From NCBI GenBank assembly GCA_038030265.1, contig CM075943.1:38192001-38256000 (forward strand): a DNA stretch of 64,000 nucleotides, read 5' to 3'. The notes under the pieces are model-generated. The model did not search any database and had not been told where the DNA came from. It worked only from the letters and a program-made list of their open reading frames with translations. This document shows, in pieces, positions 1 through 11,005 of the stretch (its first letter is position 1; every line of letters begins with the position of its first letter). This DNA comes from Corythucha ciliata. Its lineage: Eukaryota > Arthropoda > Insecta > Hemiptera > Tingidae. The translations under genes were made by a program, and so were the position numbers.

Positions 1-31
1 GCCACGTTGCCAATTTTAACCCGTTGACTCT

Positions 32-317
32 GAATTTCTCCGGTTAACTTACTTCTTCATCGAGGTCGGACTCGAGTTGAGTGTCAGCGGGAATCTTCAC
101 ACACAAAATTATCAAAATATGTAACGAGAAATTGAGTTTACGGTACACAACTAATTGATTTGTTGTAAAGGATGGAGGAAGGCTTTCTCTCGACCAATAT
201 AGGAACAAAATAATAAAGCACTAGTTAAATAAATTATAAAATTAATCACTAGTCGAATTCCGGAACAGTGTCCATGAATTCACTTTGTTCGTGTTTTTCC
301 GAAGTGTACGGATTGTC

Positions 318-363
<46 letters not shown>

Positions 364-452
364 TATTCTAGTGGAGTAATGTCGGAAAATAAAAAAGCGA
401 CGAATCAGAATTTCTCCGGTTAACTTACTTCTTCATCGAGGTCATACTCGAG
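32..452. repeat. Direct repeat of an exon end and splice donor
   Basis: Bases 32-76 and 408-452 match over 45 bp with two mismatches. The copy covers the 3' end of an acidic minus-strand exon, its GTAAGT donor and the first intron bases. This is what a small internal exon duplication would leave. Confidence 0.7.
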
Positions 453-658
453 ATGAATGTTGTCTTCATAAGGTGGCACAACTATTTGGTCGCCTTGCGT
501 GTCGTCTATTCCTTCGCTCTGTATACAATTCAGTTTGACCCAAGTGATTTTACCGCACTTCACAGCACACGGTAAATAATAATCATTGGTCTTACTTCAT
601 CAATCGTGAAATCTCCATCTTCACCATCATCAGAGGCCTCCTGGCAATTGGCTATTGC
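53..658 (-). CDS. Acidic multi-exon gene, 3' part runs off the left edge
   Basis: I do not recognise this gene. Three short minus-strand exons are visible at 596-658, 429-518 and 53-94. Each is bounded by AG and GT (donors GTAAGA, GTAAGT, GTAAGT) and each is a whole number of codons in phase 0 (21, 30 and 14 codons), so they join without disturbing the frame. The product is strongly acidic, with runs such as SDDGEDGDF and LEYDLDEE. The last two exons end in nearly the same peptide and share about 45 bp across the exon end and donor, which indicates exon duplication. A further acidic exon may end at 815 (donor GTAAGA), but no acceptor for it was found. No domain is visible. Acceptors of the 429 and 53 exons are weak, so exon starts are less certain than ends. 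Confidence 0.4.
320..361 (+). repeat. Poly(A) tract
   Basis: An uninterrupted run of 42 A. It lies between two minus-strand exons, so it falls in an intron if that gene model is right. It could be the tail of a retroposed insertion, but no retroelement is recognisable beside it. The length in the assembly may be inexact. Confidence 0.9.
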
Positions 659-1415
659 CTGAAACAAGACAGAAACAACGAATACGTTAACGTTCAGGTG
701 AGCCCCGGGCTCTAGGCAGGATGCACAAGTCGCACGTTTAATATAACAGTGGCACTTGTCGAAAACTCATAGTTTTGAGAAATGCCAATTCAAAGTTTTT
801 CATTTCTCTCTTACCATGATTTCTTCTGGGTTTTCATCATATTCATCAATGTTTTAACTTTATCTTGTCCGAGAGACCCTCTGAATGGGTATGTTGTGCC
901 AGAGAATCTCATATCTTATTATGAACCATTGGAATTTAATGAATTTTGGATTTTTTAAGACTTGTGTCATTGTTCGAACCAACAATCTGACACTTTATTT
1001 TGAGTTAGACCGTTTTATCCAGAATATCGCTGACGTCGTTGCGAATGTAATGCATTTTTTTTATCTGCATAATCCGTATCCAGATAAAAATAGAGCTTTT
1101 AGGAATTTTCAAATAAAAGGAAAAACGCCGAAATAAGTAAATAAAGAACGAACGTGCTTTAATTGATGAACATTATCTCTATAAGTATTTTTGGTAGCCC
1201 ATCACAGGTCGTTGCTGCTCAGTCTTAGGCTGACTAACTGAACAATTATCTTAAAATACAAAAATCGCACTTATTAAGAACATAATTGCACTAATCAGAA
1301 CATAATTGCACTATTCAGAACATAAAAAATGAGAACTTTAAAAAAAAGAACTAAAAAAAAAATCGAGGAGCGTTTTACGCCCAAAATATCACACCCCACC
1401 AAACTCGAAAAAGCA
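659..1415. other. Intergenic stretch, no gene recognised
   Basis: Only short open frames without recognisable domains. A GGCACTTGTCG-like motif near 748 resembles the GGCACAA motifs that recur at 4.0-4.6 kb on the other side of the DUF7869-type gene. Confidence 0.5.
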
Positions 1416-3949
1416 TCACAAATTCTTATAAAAGTCATGATGTACTTTTGGGATAAGATTTTTGTTTATTAAATTCAACAGGTCTTGTTTCTTCTTTTCG
1501 GCTATTCCCGAAGGGCTTTTATACGCTCTTTTTAATTTATCATCGCGTGTCGTACTTTTGGATCTTCTCCGGATTTCAATCGTCTTGAAATCTGGCTCGG
1601 TGTAAGACGTCTTATAATTGAAGGAACCAACATCGTCTTTTGAAATTTTTATCACTTTTATGTTGCCAAAGTTTATTTTTTCGTTTTCAATGTTCTTATT
1701 AAAATTATTTCCAAGTCGGGATGTCGTGTACTCTTTAAAATCAAAAAAGTCCTCGTGACACAGCTCATTTACAATAAAAAATGGCGCTTTCTTTTTTGAG
1801 TCCCTTATAATTTGGGCGTAGTGTCCGGGTGTATAAATCGGTCCTGATTTCAATGAAAGCTGGATTTGTTTTTCAATAACGGAGTGTACTGCGTCGCCCT
1901 CGTTTTGCGTGTGTCCTTTTATTAAGAATTTGTGAGTCACACTCCGTAACTTTGGAATAGTTCTCAGTGCGTAAATGTAGAGGCCAATTATAAATTTGTT
2001 CTTGTTTTGCCCCGAACAGTTATCAGAGTAAAAGATCACATCGAAATCGCCCGCGGTCTCGTTCTCTTTATAATTCAAGAATCGTAGTAGGCAAGTAGCT
2101 ATCTCATTTGGGCCACGATCAGCCTCTCCCTCGTGCCAAACGTAGCAAAAGGCTTGCATGTTGTTCAACTCACAAATAGTGAAATTGTAGGTAGACAATT
2201 TGCGGGAGTAATAAAACACAGAAACGTCTCCGCGCGGAGCAGGTAAAACGGCTTGAAGATCGTATGATGCCACCACAAGATTGTCGGCGGCTTTTCTTTT
2301 ATCAGTTTCTTTTTCGATTCGGGCCAATTCCTTTTCTGTTATGTGGATCTTGTATTCATCTTCGTCCTGGTTTTGTGTGCTTGGTGCGTTGTTCCGTACT
2401 CCTTCACATACCTCACATTGGTCTTTTTTCGGTTTAAAAAAAGATATGTTAAATTCCGTCCGAAAGATCCTACGGTATATGAATTCGGGAACATAATCCT
2501 TAGCGTCGGCGATGGAGAGAGACTTGTAGTCCCGATATAAATCCGAGACGGTTTTACCTCCCTCGATGAATTCACGCGTCGTCTGAGCTCTGAGGTAGTG
2601 GCTTTCTACCCGTGGAATGCTATTGATATGCGCAATTACTCCTTGTTTTAAATTAGAAGAAACAGAAATCTGATTGTTATGTTTCCCTCTCCGATCAGGA
2701 TCGACGATTCCAGTATTGTCTTTTTTCGCAACAATTGTTCTTATCATACGATTCGTTATCCCTAGTGTTGAAACAAAAAAGGTCTTGCACACCTTAACGT
2801 TCGTTTTTGAGACAGTGCTCAGATAAAACTCTTGATTGTGAGCCCGGTGACTATTTTCTTTGACGTAGCGGTACGTTGGTGTACAAATCTTCATACAACT
2901 AGCGATGAAGCTACGCTGCCTGTCAAGATGCCCAATATTCCAAAACTTCTCGAAAATGGTTTTTCTCTCCGCCTCACTGACTTTCGATTTGCATTGAAGC
3001 CTACACTTATCAGCGCATGGACTTTTCATCCGTCTAGCAGGAACAGTCTTGTTACTTCTAGTAACGTATTCTTGTCCGAGATTTCTTTTCATTTTTCGGA
3101 CGCTTTGTTTCCAACACTCCGGCTTTGAGATCACTTTTTTCGGTTTTTTGTGGGGTAATATTTCTAAGTCTGCAATCGTAAAAATGATATCGGTAGTATT
3201 TAATTTAGTTTACCTCATTATCATGTTGAACTAGCTGGTTACCATCCGTAATTTCTTCTGCCTGAAAAGTGGTTACGCCTTTGTCAGTTGTCGTAGTTTT
3301 GTCGTGGCTCGTTGGCAGCTTTCCTGGAAATGTAAGCCGTGGAATGAGAAAAGCTCAAAGAGAGATACAAGTACTATTCATGTGTAATTACTTTTCCTTT
3401 TTCTCAAATCGATGCATTCATCATCGGACGATCCATCGTCACTTTTAGGTTTGTATTCTGGATCCAAGACACTATCGGTACTGCTGATGCCAGCAAGTTC
3501 CCAAAAACTTGGGAGTTCGCAAGGGGAATGATCAAGTTCCTCATAATCAAACTCTCCGGTCTTTGTGACGGGAGCTAAAGTGCCTTACAAAAAGAACCGA
3601 ATAGGCCAAAATGTTCAGAAAATATTTCAAGATTACCATTTTAGTTACCTTCATTTGTTGCATTTTCTGTGACGAGATCGCAATTCACTGAAATGGTTGA
3701 GATTCCTGGCTCATGAGGGTTACTCAAGCACTGATTTTCTTTCTGTGCTTCTCCTTTCGCTTCAGAAATCAAGGGGAAAAGCTGTTTTTCAATTTGGACC
3801 GGGTTGATCAATGCGAATTCAGCCTTTGATTGCATAAAACTCTTGGTTTCAATGTCGGAAGGAAGGGATTCCCACACACTTCCATTTTCATGCGAGCGCT
3901 GGTTGTTATTTTGAGCCAACTGAAGTATCTTTCTGGTTCTCGACGACAT
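1416..3949 (-). CDS. Four-exon gene with DDE-like DUF7869-type domain
   Basis: Exons are 3649-3949, 3392-3583, 3243-3323 and 1416-3169, with AG/GT borders and compatible phases. The total is 2328 bases, a predicted 775 residues with no stop. Exon 1 starts MSSRTRK; an upstream in-frame ATG at 3958 would add three residues, but the MSSR start fits this family better. Exon 2 is acidic. The large last exon carries a Cys-rich stretch (CADKCRLQCKS), CEVCEG, then an RNase-H-like region with YDLQAVL, FYSDNCSGQNKNKF and GHTQNEGDAVH. The two aspartates and the following E/D/H cluster look like a DDE-type active site. Arthropod genomes hold many such proteins (DUF7869, as I recall); biochemical function is unknown and transposon origin is an inference. 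The exon 3 donor was chosen because the nearby alternative at 3214 breaks the frame. The start and mRNA structure are predictions. Confidence 0.8.
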
Positions 3950-4021
3950 CGTTTCCAAGATTCTAACATAAAAGGCACCTTACGGTTTTACTTGAAAAAA
4001 ATAACAAAAACAACAAACAAA

Positions 4022-4566
4022 AAACGTGGCGGCAATTACCGACGGTTTTCGTTACAACGGCACTTCTTGAAATATCTATGACACTAGTATAGAGAACTAG
4101 AACGTTCTATTGGCACAACTCAAAAAGTGTCACTATTCACCACGCTCTGACCACCTAAACCAAGTTTAGTTTTGTGAAAGAAAGGCTTAACTAAAAAATA
4201 GCAGGTTCACTTACCGGAAATTTTCTTTAAAGCGGCACATCACAAAATTAGTAGTGGCACAAGTACGAAATACAATGAACTTGAAACGGCACAACACAAA
4301 AAGTGCCACTATTACATCAACTACCTCTCACGAGCACTCTTAGGTTGTCAACTGACTCTCGACATGTGTCCATTGCATACTCTAGAAATCCCCACTCCTG
4401 ATATCTGTAATACTGACCTTTGTTGCAACCTAGCGGAGAGTAATTGAACCAAAAAAGTGCCGTTTGTACACGAACAAGCGCAGCTTTCTCAGGCGTTTGA
4501 TAGTGTATTTAACTCAAAATTCACCTTTTTTGACTTGTGCCGTTGTTATATTAAACGTGCGAAGTG
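4022..4566. repeat. Cluster of GGCACAA / AAAGTGCC motifs
   Basis: Upstream of the DUF7869-type gene the motif GGCACAA or its complement recurs in both orientations, sometimes as GGCACAAC...AAAAAGTGCC pairs (near 4040, 4112, 4232, 4251, 4293, 4455, 4541). Related motifs occur near 474 and 747, on the other side of the gene. Repeated inverted short motifs like these can be transposase-binding subterminal repeats. No clear terminal inverted repeat or target duplication was found. Confidence 0.4.
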
Positions 4567-4867
4567 TTCTTCTTGATCCCCGCCGCGTGCCGTTTTGAGT
4601 AAAGACTTGTTGGCGAGGAAATAAGTGTCGTATCAGTTTATACTGATAATGGAGCGCAATATATCCATACTGATGGTTATACATGAAGACGGCGTACATA
4701 TTTAATGTGGAATAAACTTTTACTGTTGTAATATGGGCGCAAAACTTCCAGGTCTTTGCAGTTTGGCTGATTATTTCTAAAAGGTTTGTAGATGAATAAA
4801 GAGAGTCTATACATATAAGATCCTCATTCATAGGCGCTGCTTGAACTATAAACTTCCCCTCTGTGCA

Positions 4868-5520
4868 CACTGGGAAAAAGGACTTAGTTTTTTGCTCGGT
4901 AAAAGTCACCTCTCGGTTGGATTTTTTGTAATCAACCGAGAAATTCGAACGTTTAGGAAGATGCTCACTCAATTAAAGAGGATACTGACCCCGATTACTC
5001 CGTCAATTGCTCGGTAAAATAACCTAATACACCCATCAGGTATATACGTTGCATTTTATCTAGCCATCTGTTAAATAGGGTAACACCCTAATCCTGAATG
5101 CTCGGTCAATACCAGAGGAGCCAGCGCGTCAACCTAGTCTCAGGCTCATCCCACTATTTGGTTTCTTTTTCGTTCGCTCTTCAACCGACTCACCAAGCAC
5201 CTTACCAACCGATTGGCTTCTCTCATAATTGACTGAGCACGTAGATTGTTTTCAACCGGGTGTGACCGACATAATCCGGAAAAATTAAGCCATTGCGCAT
5301 AATCTATTTACTTGGTTATTTACAGCCAGAGTTCAGTCAAATGAAATAACAACCAAGTCCTGGTTGCTCGGTCAATAGATGTACGGACAGCGCGGCATCC
5401 TAGACTCAGCCCTGCCACCACTATTTCGTTACTTTTCATCCACACTTTAACCAAGTAATCGGTCAAAACTGTGCCAACCGACTGTATTCAGTCAAAAATT
5501 ACTCAAAACTAGGTTGGGTA
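4868..5520. mobile_element. Remnant of ACCGAG-rich element with CACTGGGAAAAA end
   Basis: The left end CACTGGGAAAAAGG is nearly identical to the left end of the complete element at 30548, and the interior has the same recurrent CTCGGT / ACCGA motifs. Two diverged internal copies, about 5100-5225 and 5367-5490, repeat a block that starts with the CTCGGTCAATA motif. No matching right end is visible, so it is truncated or the end has diverged. A 152-residue minus-strand frame at 4514-4972 runs across this end and is probably not a gene. Confidence 0.6.
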
Positions 5521-5523
5521 TTA

Positions 5524-5687
5524 AGGCCCGTTCACAACAAGGTAAGTCTATTCACCTTGCGTTCACAAGCTCTATGTTTCCGTTGTGTGGAGTCTATGCA
5601 ACCAAACATATTCCCTCGAAAAATGAAGCATTTATATAGATTGCGTAGACACCACACGACACAGACATAGGGCCTGTGAACGGGACT
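5524..5687. mobile_element. Foldback MITE, TTA target duplication
   Basis: A 164-bp hairpin element with ends AGGCCCGTTCACA and TGTGAACGGGACT, and internal inverted homology around CTATGT and GTGTGG. It is flanked by TTA on both sides (5521-5523 and 5688-5690). TTA/TAA duplications and GGCCC-type ends are typical of PIF/Harbinger-derived MITEs. Confidence 0.75.
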
Positions 5688-5690
5688 TTA

Positions 5691-7388
5691 TCAACCGTGC
5701 GTCCGTGCAATGTGCATGATGCGACAAAATTGTTGTCCTAAGTTATTGGTAGGTGTAAGTCTGTTCCAGCGAGGTGCAAACAACAAATGTCGTACGAACA
5801 GATCTTATATTTCATATTTTGAAGGTTGAACTCGTACTCAAACAATTCCTAATTTAAAAATTTAAGTCGGGCTTAAAATCTCTTTGATTTCAAAGTTGCG
5901 TTTTCTATTCTAGATAATTCAATTCAGATAAGACAATGATAAAAATAATTATCATAATATCGAACGTTGTGCGGGCAGCAGTCACTCTAAACGCTAACAA
6001 ATCAGTTGGAGAAAAACCCAAGTCCTCGAGCATGCGCCCGATCGGGGCGGACTTACACTCTCGAGACTCTCCTCCACTACTTGGCCACTACTGAACGATT
6101 TTTGAAAATAAAACTTTGTCGCCCTCTAGGAGACAAATACGTATGTAATAGCTTCTCGCCGAGTTGAGGAGAGTTCTATTTTTCCAATAAATTGTGTTGA
6201 GCGTGACAATTATTCCAGGCTCTATCCGTTTTTGGATAGTGTGAAAAAAGTCGTTCATAACTCATCGGAAAGTTCAAGTATCATGTGCTCGAGTAATACA
6301 TGTCGTTGACTACATGTCGTTTGTCTAACAACGCTCGCACGATATTTCACACTTTCCGTACTTGTTATGAAATGTACCATTACACTTCACAAGCACCGTC
6401 GAATACTAAGCAGTACTAGGGCCAAGAGACCGTGGCGGCCCAACCTTGCCTTCCCTAAGCATTCGCCACTGTTGAATTGGCTGGTTGGTTAGACTCATAC
6501 GTTTTGACCGGCTCTTCGGTTGTTCCTGGGTTGCCTCGCTTCTTTCGGTACGCTTGGGCTCCTCGTGTCTTTTGACAGAACAATAATCGTAAGTTAAAAC
6601 TAACCTAGTATAACGGTCGATCTAAGAACACGTTGTTAAAGCACGTAACGTGCTATTTTATTTCGAACGTGTGATAACAAACGGTGAACCTACTTCTCCT
6701 TCTGATGGCGATGAAGCGGTGACGGTGGAATAATAACGGGGGGAGGGGAAGAGAGAATTTCGCAAACTTCCAACATTTGTGATGTTGATGGAGACTGGGG
6801 ACACTTTCACCAAGGCCGACCGAAAACTTGCGGTTAGGAAACTCCGAGAGGAAAAATGTATTTATCGCCTATTTCACTTTTGGCTTCACGTTTGGTGGTA
6901 CGTGGGGAATTATAGCGTGCTCCGGCGGCGGCTCGAAGGGGAATGATCCTGGAGGTGTCCCTTATTCCTGATCTCTTTTTACATGAGCGCTCGTAGGAGA
7001 GGGGAGGCTCGATGCATCGGTTACGGTTGCAAACTGGAATTCTTATGATTGGGTTCATATATTTCGTCTCGTATTTTAGTGAAATTTCCAAATTTTTCGT
7101 GTTTTTCCGAGGACTTGGGCGACTGTATCTTCAAGCGCCTCTGTTCAATTGTAAGTATTCTGTTTTACGTGACCCACTTCACTTTGTGTCAATGTGCTTT
7201 GTACTTTATAGTGCATAAACTACGTCAGTTAGAGCGAAATTAAACGACTTTTTTCTCAGCCACACATTTCACAAATAAATCGCTATCCTCATAATGACGC
7301 AGCAACTGGTTATACAGATTCGCTTTAATATAATTAGAACAGGTTATTGTAACTATAACTTCTGTGGCAAGAACAAATTTAATTTACA
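5691..7388. other. No recognisable gene
   Basis: Both strands show only short frames without recognisable domains. An 85-residue minus-strand frame at 6834-7091 has no family features and is not called. Confidence 0.5.
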
Positions 7389-7643
7389 CATATCGTCGGC
7401 TAAGGCGTGTTACCTCGTACGTCCAAAAACCAAACTTTACAGGAGAACAAAAAATCATTTTAACAATCCCTATTTTTACATTAATTTCAAATTTTTGGCA
7501 ATTCTCTCATAAAAAATTATATTGATTATCTTGAAAACAAAATTTATGATAATCAAGTTAGGTATCTAACGAAAAATTTGACACCAAAACCTATTTTTCG
7601 CCAAATTGTCACTTACGAGGTATCACGCCTTAGCCGACGATAT
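7389..7643. repeat. 29-bp inverted repeat copying the MULE tail
   Basis: Bases 7389-7417 and 7615-7643 are inverted copies of each other, one base different over 29. The right copy encodes the C-terminal end of the MULE protein. The left copy is therefore an inverted duplicate of that tail, separated by about 200 bp of AT-rich DNA. This suggests a rearrangement breakpoint at the MULE 3' end. Confidence 0.7.
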
Positions 7644-8731
7644 TTATGTTCAAACAAAAACTGAGCAGGAATCAAATTTGCTTCTTCTTTCGTTGATTTT
7701 TTTCTTACATTCCTCTCGTTAACCCCGGCTTTTTTAGTTGAATGAAATATTTTCTGAGGGAAAGTGTTGGCACAAGACTTTATCTTTTTGGCGGAATCTG
7801 GAACGTTGAATCTGAGGCCTGAGGAAGAAGCTTCCATCATTGAGCGGGCTGGACGTATAATTTTCTTCAGGATGTCGAGATGAGTGTCATTCGTCGCGGC
7901 GTCCACAAGTTTTTTTAAATTTTCCATCAACTCTTCTTTTTGCTTATTAAAGTCTTTATGATGACGCCGTTCGTTATGTTTCAGGTCGTTGAACAAAGAT
8001 AGCGGCAGGAGTGGCGTGTCTTCATCCACAACGAGGTCCATTAGTTCGGTGATTGTATTTATTCCATTAGCGGATCCTTCGGAATTCGGTTCCTGTGATT
8101 AGTGCATTCTTACTTTATGAATATGTTTGCACATGTTGTAGCTCACAACCGAATCTATGCATGTGCAAGAATATTGGTGGATACAGATCGCACAGTAAAT
8201 GCATTTGATTCCACAGTCACAACTTTTCTCGTCTGTACTTTCTTTTCGTGAGTTTCCCTCTCAAATCTTCGATTACAATGTTGAACAACTTGTCTCTTGA
8301 TAGGCGTACGAGCCCGTAAAGAGCTTCATCGAAACGCTTAACTTTATTTCCTTGGAAGTAAATGTGTTTGATTACTTTGTGAAGGGACTCGAGAGCCATG
8401 TTTGTATTAATGCCGACCCGTTTTATGAAGCAATAAGCCGATGACTTGGATGCTTCCCGAATTCAGCCTTGAAATACGAACCAAATTTTTGGGTATCGGG
8501 GTCGTTAAGCATATTCTCCAAAGCAGCTTCTAGCAGAGAATAGAAAGAGGTTTCGTCCAACTCATGCTGCAAAGTTTTGACCATCTTATACACGTAACTC
8601 CTTTTTTCTAACGACGAAACTTTCGATAAAATGCTCCTCCACGCCTTGTCCACATGCCAGCTGCAGAGCAGACGGTGTTTAGGTTTGGTCATAACTGAAC
8701 ACCAGCCATTATAGAAATTTTCAGTCATATC
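7613..8731 (-). pseudogene. MULE transposase, C-terminal half (interrupted)
   Basis: On the minus strand, pieces follow in MULE order. 8423-8731 holds MTENFYNGW and LLCSWHVDKAW, the region after the second catalytic aspartate. 8217-8399 contains NMALESLHKV (the N is just upstream, at 8400-8402). Then, after a frameshift near 8220, comes a SWIM-type zinc finger (YSCTC...CKHIH) around 8110-8215. The tail at 7613-8041 is basic and helical. MULE transposases cut and paste DNA through a DDE domain. This copy is dead: frameshift near 8220, an in-frame stop near 8100, and a Ty3 element at 8732-14894 cutting it off from its N-terminal half at 14895-15553. Flanking ATATC and ATACC mark that insertion. 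Confidence 0.8.
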
Positions 8732-9489
8732 TGTAATATCTCGAGCGCGCGTACTAACTAAAAACTAACTTTATTTATTTATCGAACAATTTATCATATG
8801 TTGTTAATTACTTCGGTATATAAAGCCCCGTCTACATAAGACGCAAGGACGCCGCCGCAGGACGCAACGCAGAACGCAGGAAGCAACGCGAATTTCAGCC
8901 AACTCTAGCGTCCGCGGTTGCGTTCAGCCAATCGCATTTAAGTTTAGAAGGCAGGGTCTAGGTTTGAGGTTCTTTCCACTGCTACATTGATTGTTAAAAT
9001 TTTCAAAATCCCGAAATTATAAAAAACAAATGTTTAATCATATTTTTAAACACATAGAACTCCACTCGCCCATGGGTCCCTGTTTTCTTCTTCAGTTTAG
9101 AGTTGTTAATTATTTTATCTAAAAATGCTCATTGTCGTCTATATAGAACGTTTAAGTTAGCGTTGTGGGACGCTGCACAGAACGCAGGACGCAACGCAGA
9201 GTTGAACCAATGTCAACTTCTCGCGTCAACTTCTTGCGTTCGGCCAATAGCATTTGATGTTGAGTAGCCGTCGTCAAGTTTGAACCAATAGAATTCAACT
9301 GTGGTGAAATAGGCCCCGCCTACTAGAAGATATTTCCGGCTCACTTCAAGATATTTTTGGGCATCTCCAATATTTTTTTTCTTCCATGAGTTTGGAGGTT
9401 CTTTCTACCCGGCAACTGCTATCAAAATCAAATAACTCAGCTCGCCATTTCCTTCTAGATTTTGTTTTAAAAAGTGTATTTATCAAAAA

Positions 9490-9762
9490 GTGTATTATTT
9501 CAAAATGAAAAAGTGGTCTACTGATGAAGTGAGGGATCTTATTGTCCTGGTAAAAACAAATCCTGGGCTGTACTCAAAGAGGGCATCGCAACACAAAATC
9601 ACGAAGGACAAAGAAAGTCGGTATTATCACCACAAAGTGACAGACCGCAGAAGAGGCCAAGAAAATATTTGGAAGACGAAGGGACGACACGTTGGGGCTC
9701 TGCCTTCGAATCATTCAATTATGCATTGGGGAGAGTGCCTGAAGATAGAAAAATTAGAGTAA
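9490..9762 (+). pseudogene. MADF-domain gene fragment of the Harbinger element
   Basis: The frame contains KWSTDEVRDLIVLVKTNPGL, the start of a MADF/Myb-SANT-like DNA-binding domain. The rest of the domain is lost downstream in basic, unrelated-looking sequence. In PIF/Harbinger elements a separate MADF or Myb-like protein helps the transposase enter the nucleus and bind ends. The first Met (9490) is followed by a second at 9505, which fits the family start better. It could also be the first exon of a longer decayed gene. Confidence 0.6.
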
Positions 9763-10269
9763 TTGGTGCTTGAAGAACTAGCAGTGATGATGTCACCATA
9801 AACATAAATTAAAACCCTTTTTTTTATTATGTCATACTAGTCTTGTAAGAAACATTAGTTTTTTTTATTAATTAGTGATTCTCAAATAAATGTACCTACA
9901 AGTTTGAAGAACGTATTTAATTCACTCAAAATACAGGGTGTATGTCGGCATTTGGATGATTTTGTACTGTTCAGTACACGGCTAATAGTAGGGGATAGTG
10001 GTTGGGAAGGTCCTATTGTCTACAAGATCGTAGCACCCCCACAACTTGGTGTGTACTATAGTACTATACGAATACCAATTACGAAAACATGCAGTTCCTG
10101 GTAGTAAGTACCTTATATTTATGGATCTATTTGTTTTTACGTTAAATACTGGGGTATCTAGGTAATGTTACCCGAATATTAGAAAATTTTAAAGATTCCC
10201 TGTCTTGACTGGCAAAATATTTGGTAGTAAATCAAGCCATATTGCCTTGCAAACTTCCGGGATGTAATT

Positions 10270-10502
10270 TTATAAGCAGTTGCAGTTGAGCTCCCGACTC
10301 GAAACATCCATGTCCACGGACTGCATCCGAATCGTCCGAATAACTATAAACGAATCGTTATAAGTACAAGTAAATGAATATGCAATATACGCTACCAGGG
10401 TGAACTTACGAAAGCGTTCACACCAATAGAATAAAGCAACTGGTGAAGGAGTTCGGTTGCTTTTCTTCTCGAGATGTGGAGTCACCCTTTCAAGAAGATC
10501 CT
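10270..10502 (-). pseudogene. Possible Harbinger transposase N-terminal fragment
   Basis: A minus-strand frame contains FEDLLERVTPHLEKK, which resembles the N-terminal helical region of PIF/Harbinger transposases. The catalytic DDE part is not visible and the sequence after it does not resemble the family. The position inside an element with Harbinger ends supports the call; the match itself is short. Confidence 0.35.
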
Positions 10503-10992
10503 CGAATTTCGAAGGTCACATCCCCGTAACTCAAAAAAACTCCTCGTGATCCGCGATTATCAATGTTTCAAATAATGTTTCATAGAAGCCGAACATTATT
10601 CTTTCGTTAATGCACGAAGCCACCACTGACGAACCCTTCTTCTATATTATTTTTCCCTCAGCCGAATTTTGAAGACCATCGCCGAAACACAGATGGTGAA
10701 TAACGTGGCAACGTCCTAACTTTTTATCTATCTTATCCATAAAATGATTAAATTGACTTGAAAGTGTGAAAATACATTGCTGACTGGAATTAGAGGAGTA
10801 TGATAACCTAACATATCAAGATAAAGTGATTAGAACTTCTCTTTCACTTTTTATTTTATAACGTGACATATGATTGGCTCAACGCAACGAGCCTTGCGTT
10901 TTATGTAGACAGTGAAAAGTGGACTTGCTTCCTGCGTTCTGCGCTGCGTCCTGCGACGGCGTCCTTGCGTCTTATGTAGACGGGGCTTAACA

Positions 10993-11005
10993 CTTCCTCC
11001 TCTTC
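10993..11005 (-). promoter_or_regulatory. Polypurine tract of the Ty3 element
   Basis: The minus strand reads GAAGAGGAGGAAG immediately before the 3' LTR, the expected place and composition of the plus-strand primer. Confidence 0.75.

Larger units (their letters stand above)
8824..10987. mobile_element. PIF/Harbinger-type DNA transposon inside the LTR
   Basis: Inverted ends of about 65 bp start AGCCCCGTCTACATAAGACG and consist of GGACGC/GCAACGC motifs. TAA is duplicated at 8821-8823 and 10988-10990, and the intact LTR supplies the empty site. A TAA duplication and a MADF gene are hallmarks of PIF/Harbinger. A second copy of the subterminal block lies at about 9164-9260. At 2164 bp with fragmentary genes it is non-autonomous. 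Confidence 0.85.
8732..10992 (-). repeat. 3' LTR of the Ty3 element, split by a PIF/Harbinger insertion
   Basis: LTR sequence occupies 8732-8823 and resumes at 10991-10992. The other LTR reads continuously across this point, so it acts as the empty site and proves that 8824-10987 is an insertion with a TAA duplication. Confidence 0.85.

Noticed and set aside
3214..3242. Downstream donor at 3208-3213 for exon 3 of the DUF7869-type gene
   Set aside because: It leaves exon 3 in a phase that meets a stop at the start of exon 4; the donor at 3237-3242 keeps the frame.
4514..4972. 152-codon minus-strand frame
   Set aside because: It crosses the end of an ACCGAG-rich element and shows no domain, so it is probably chance.
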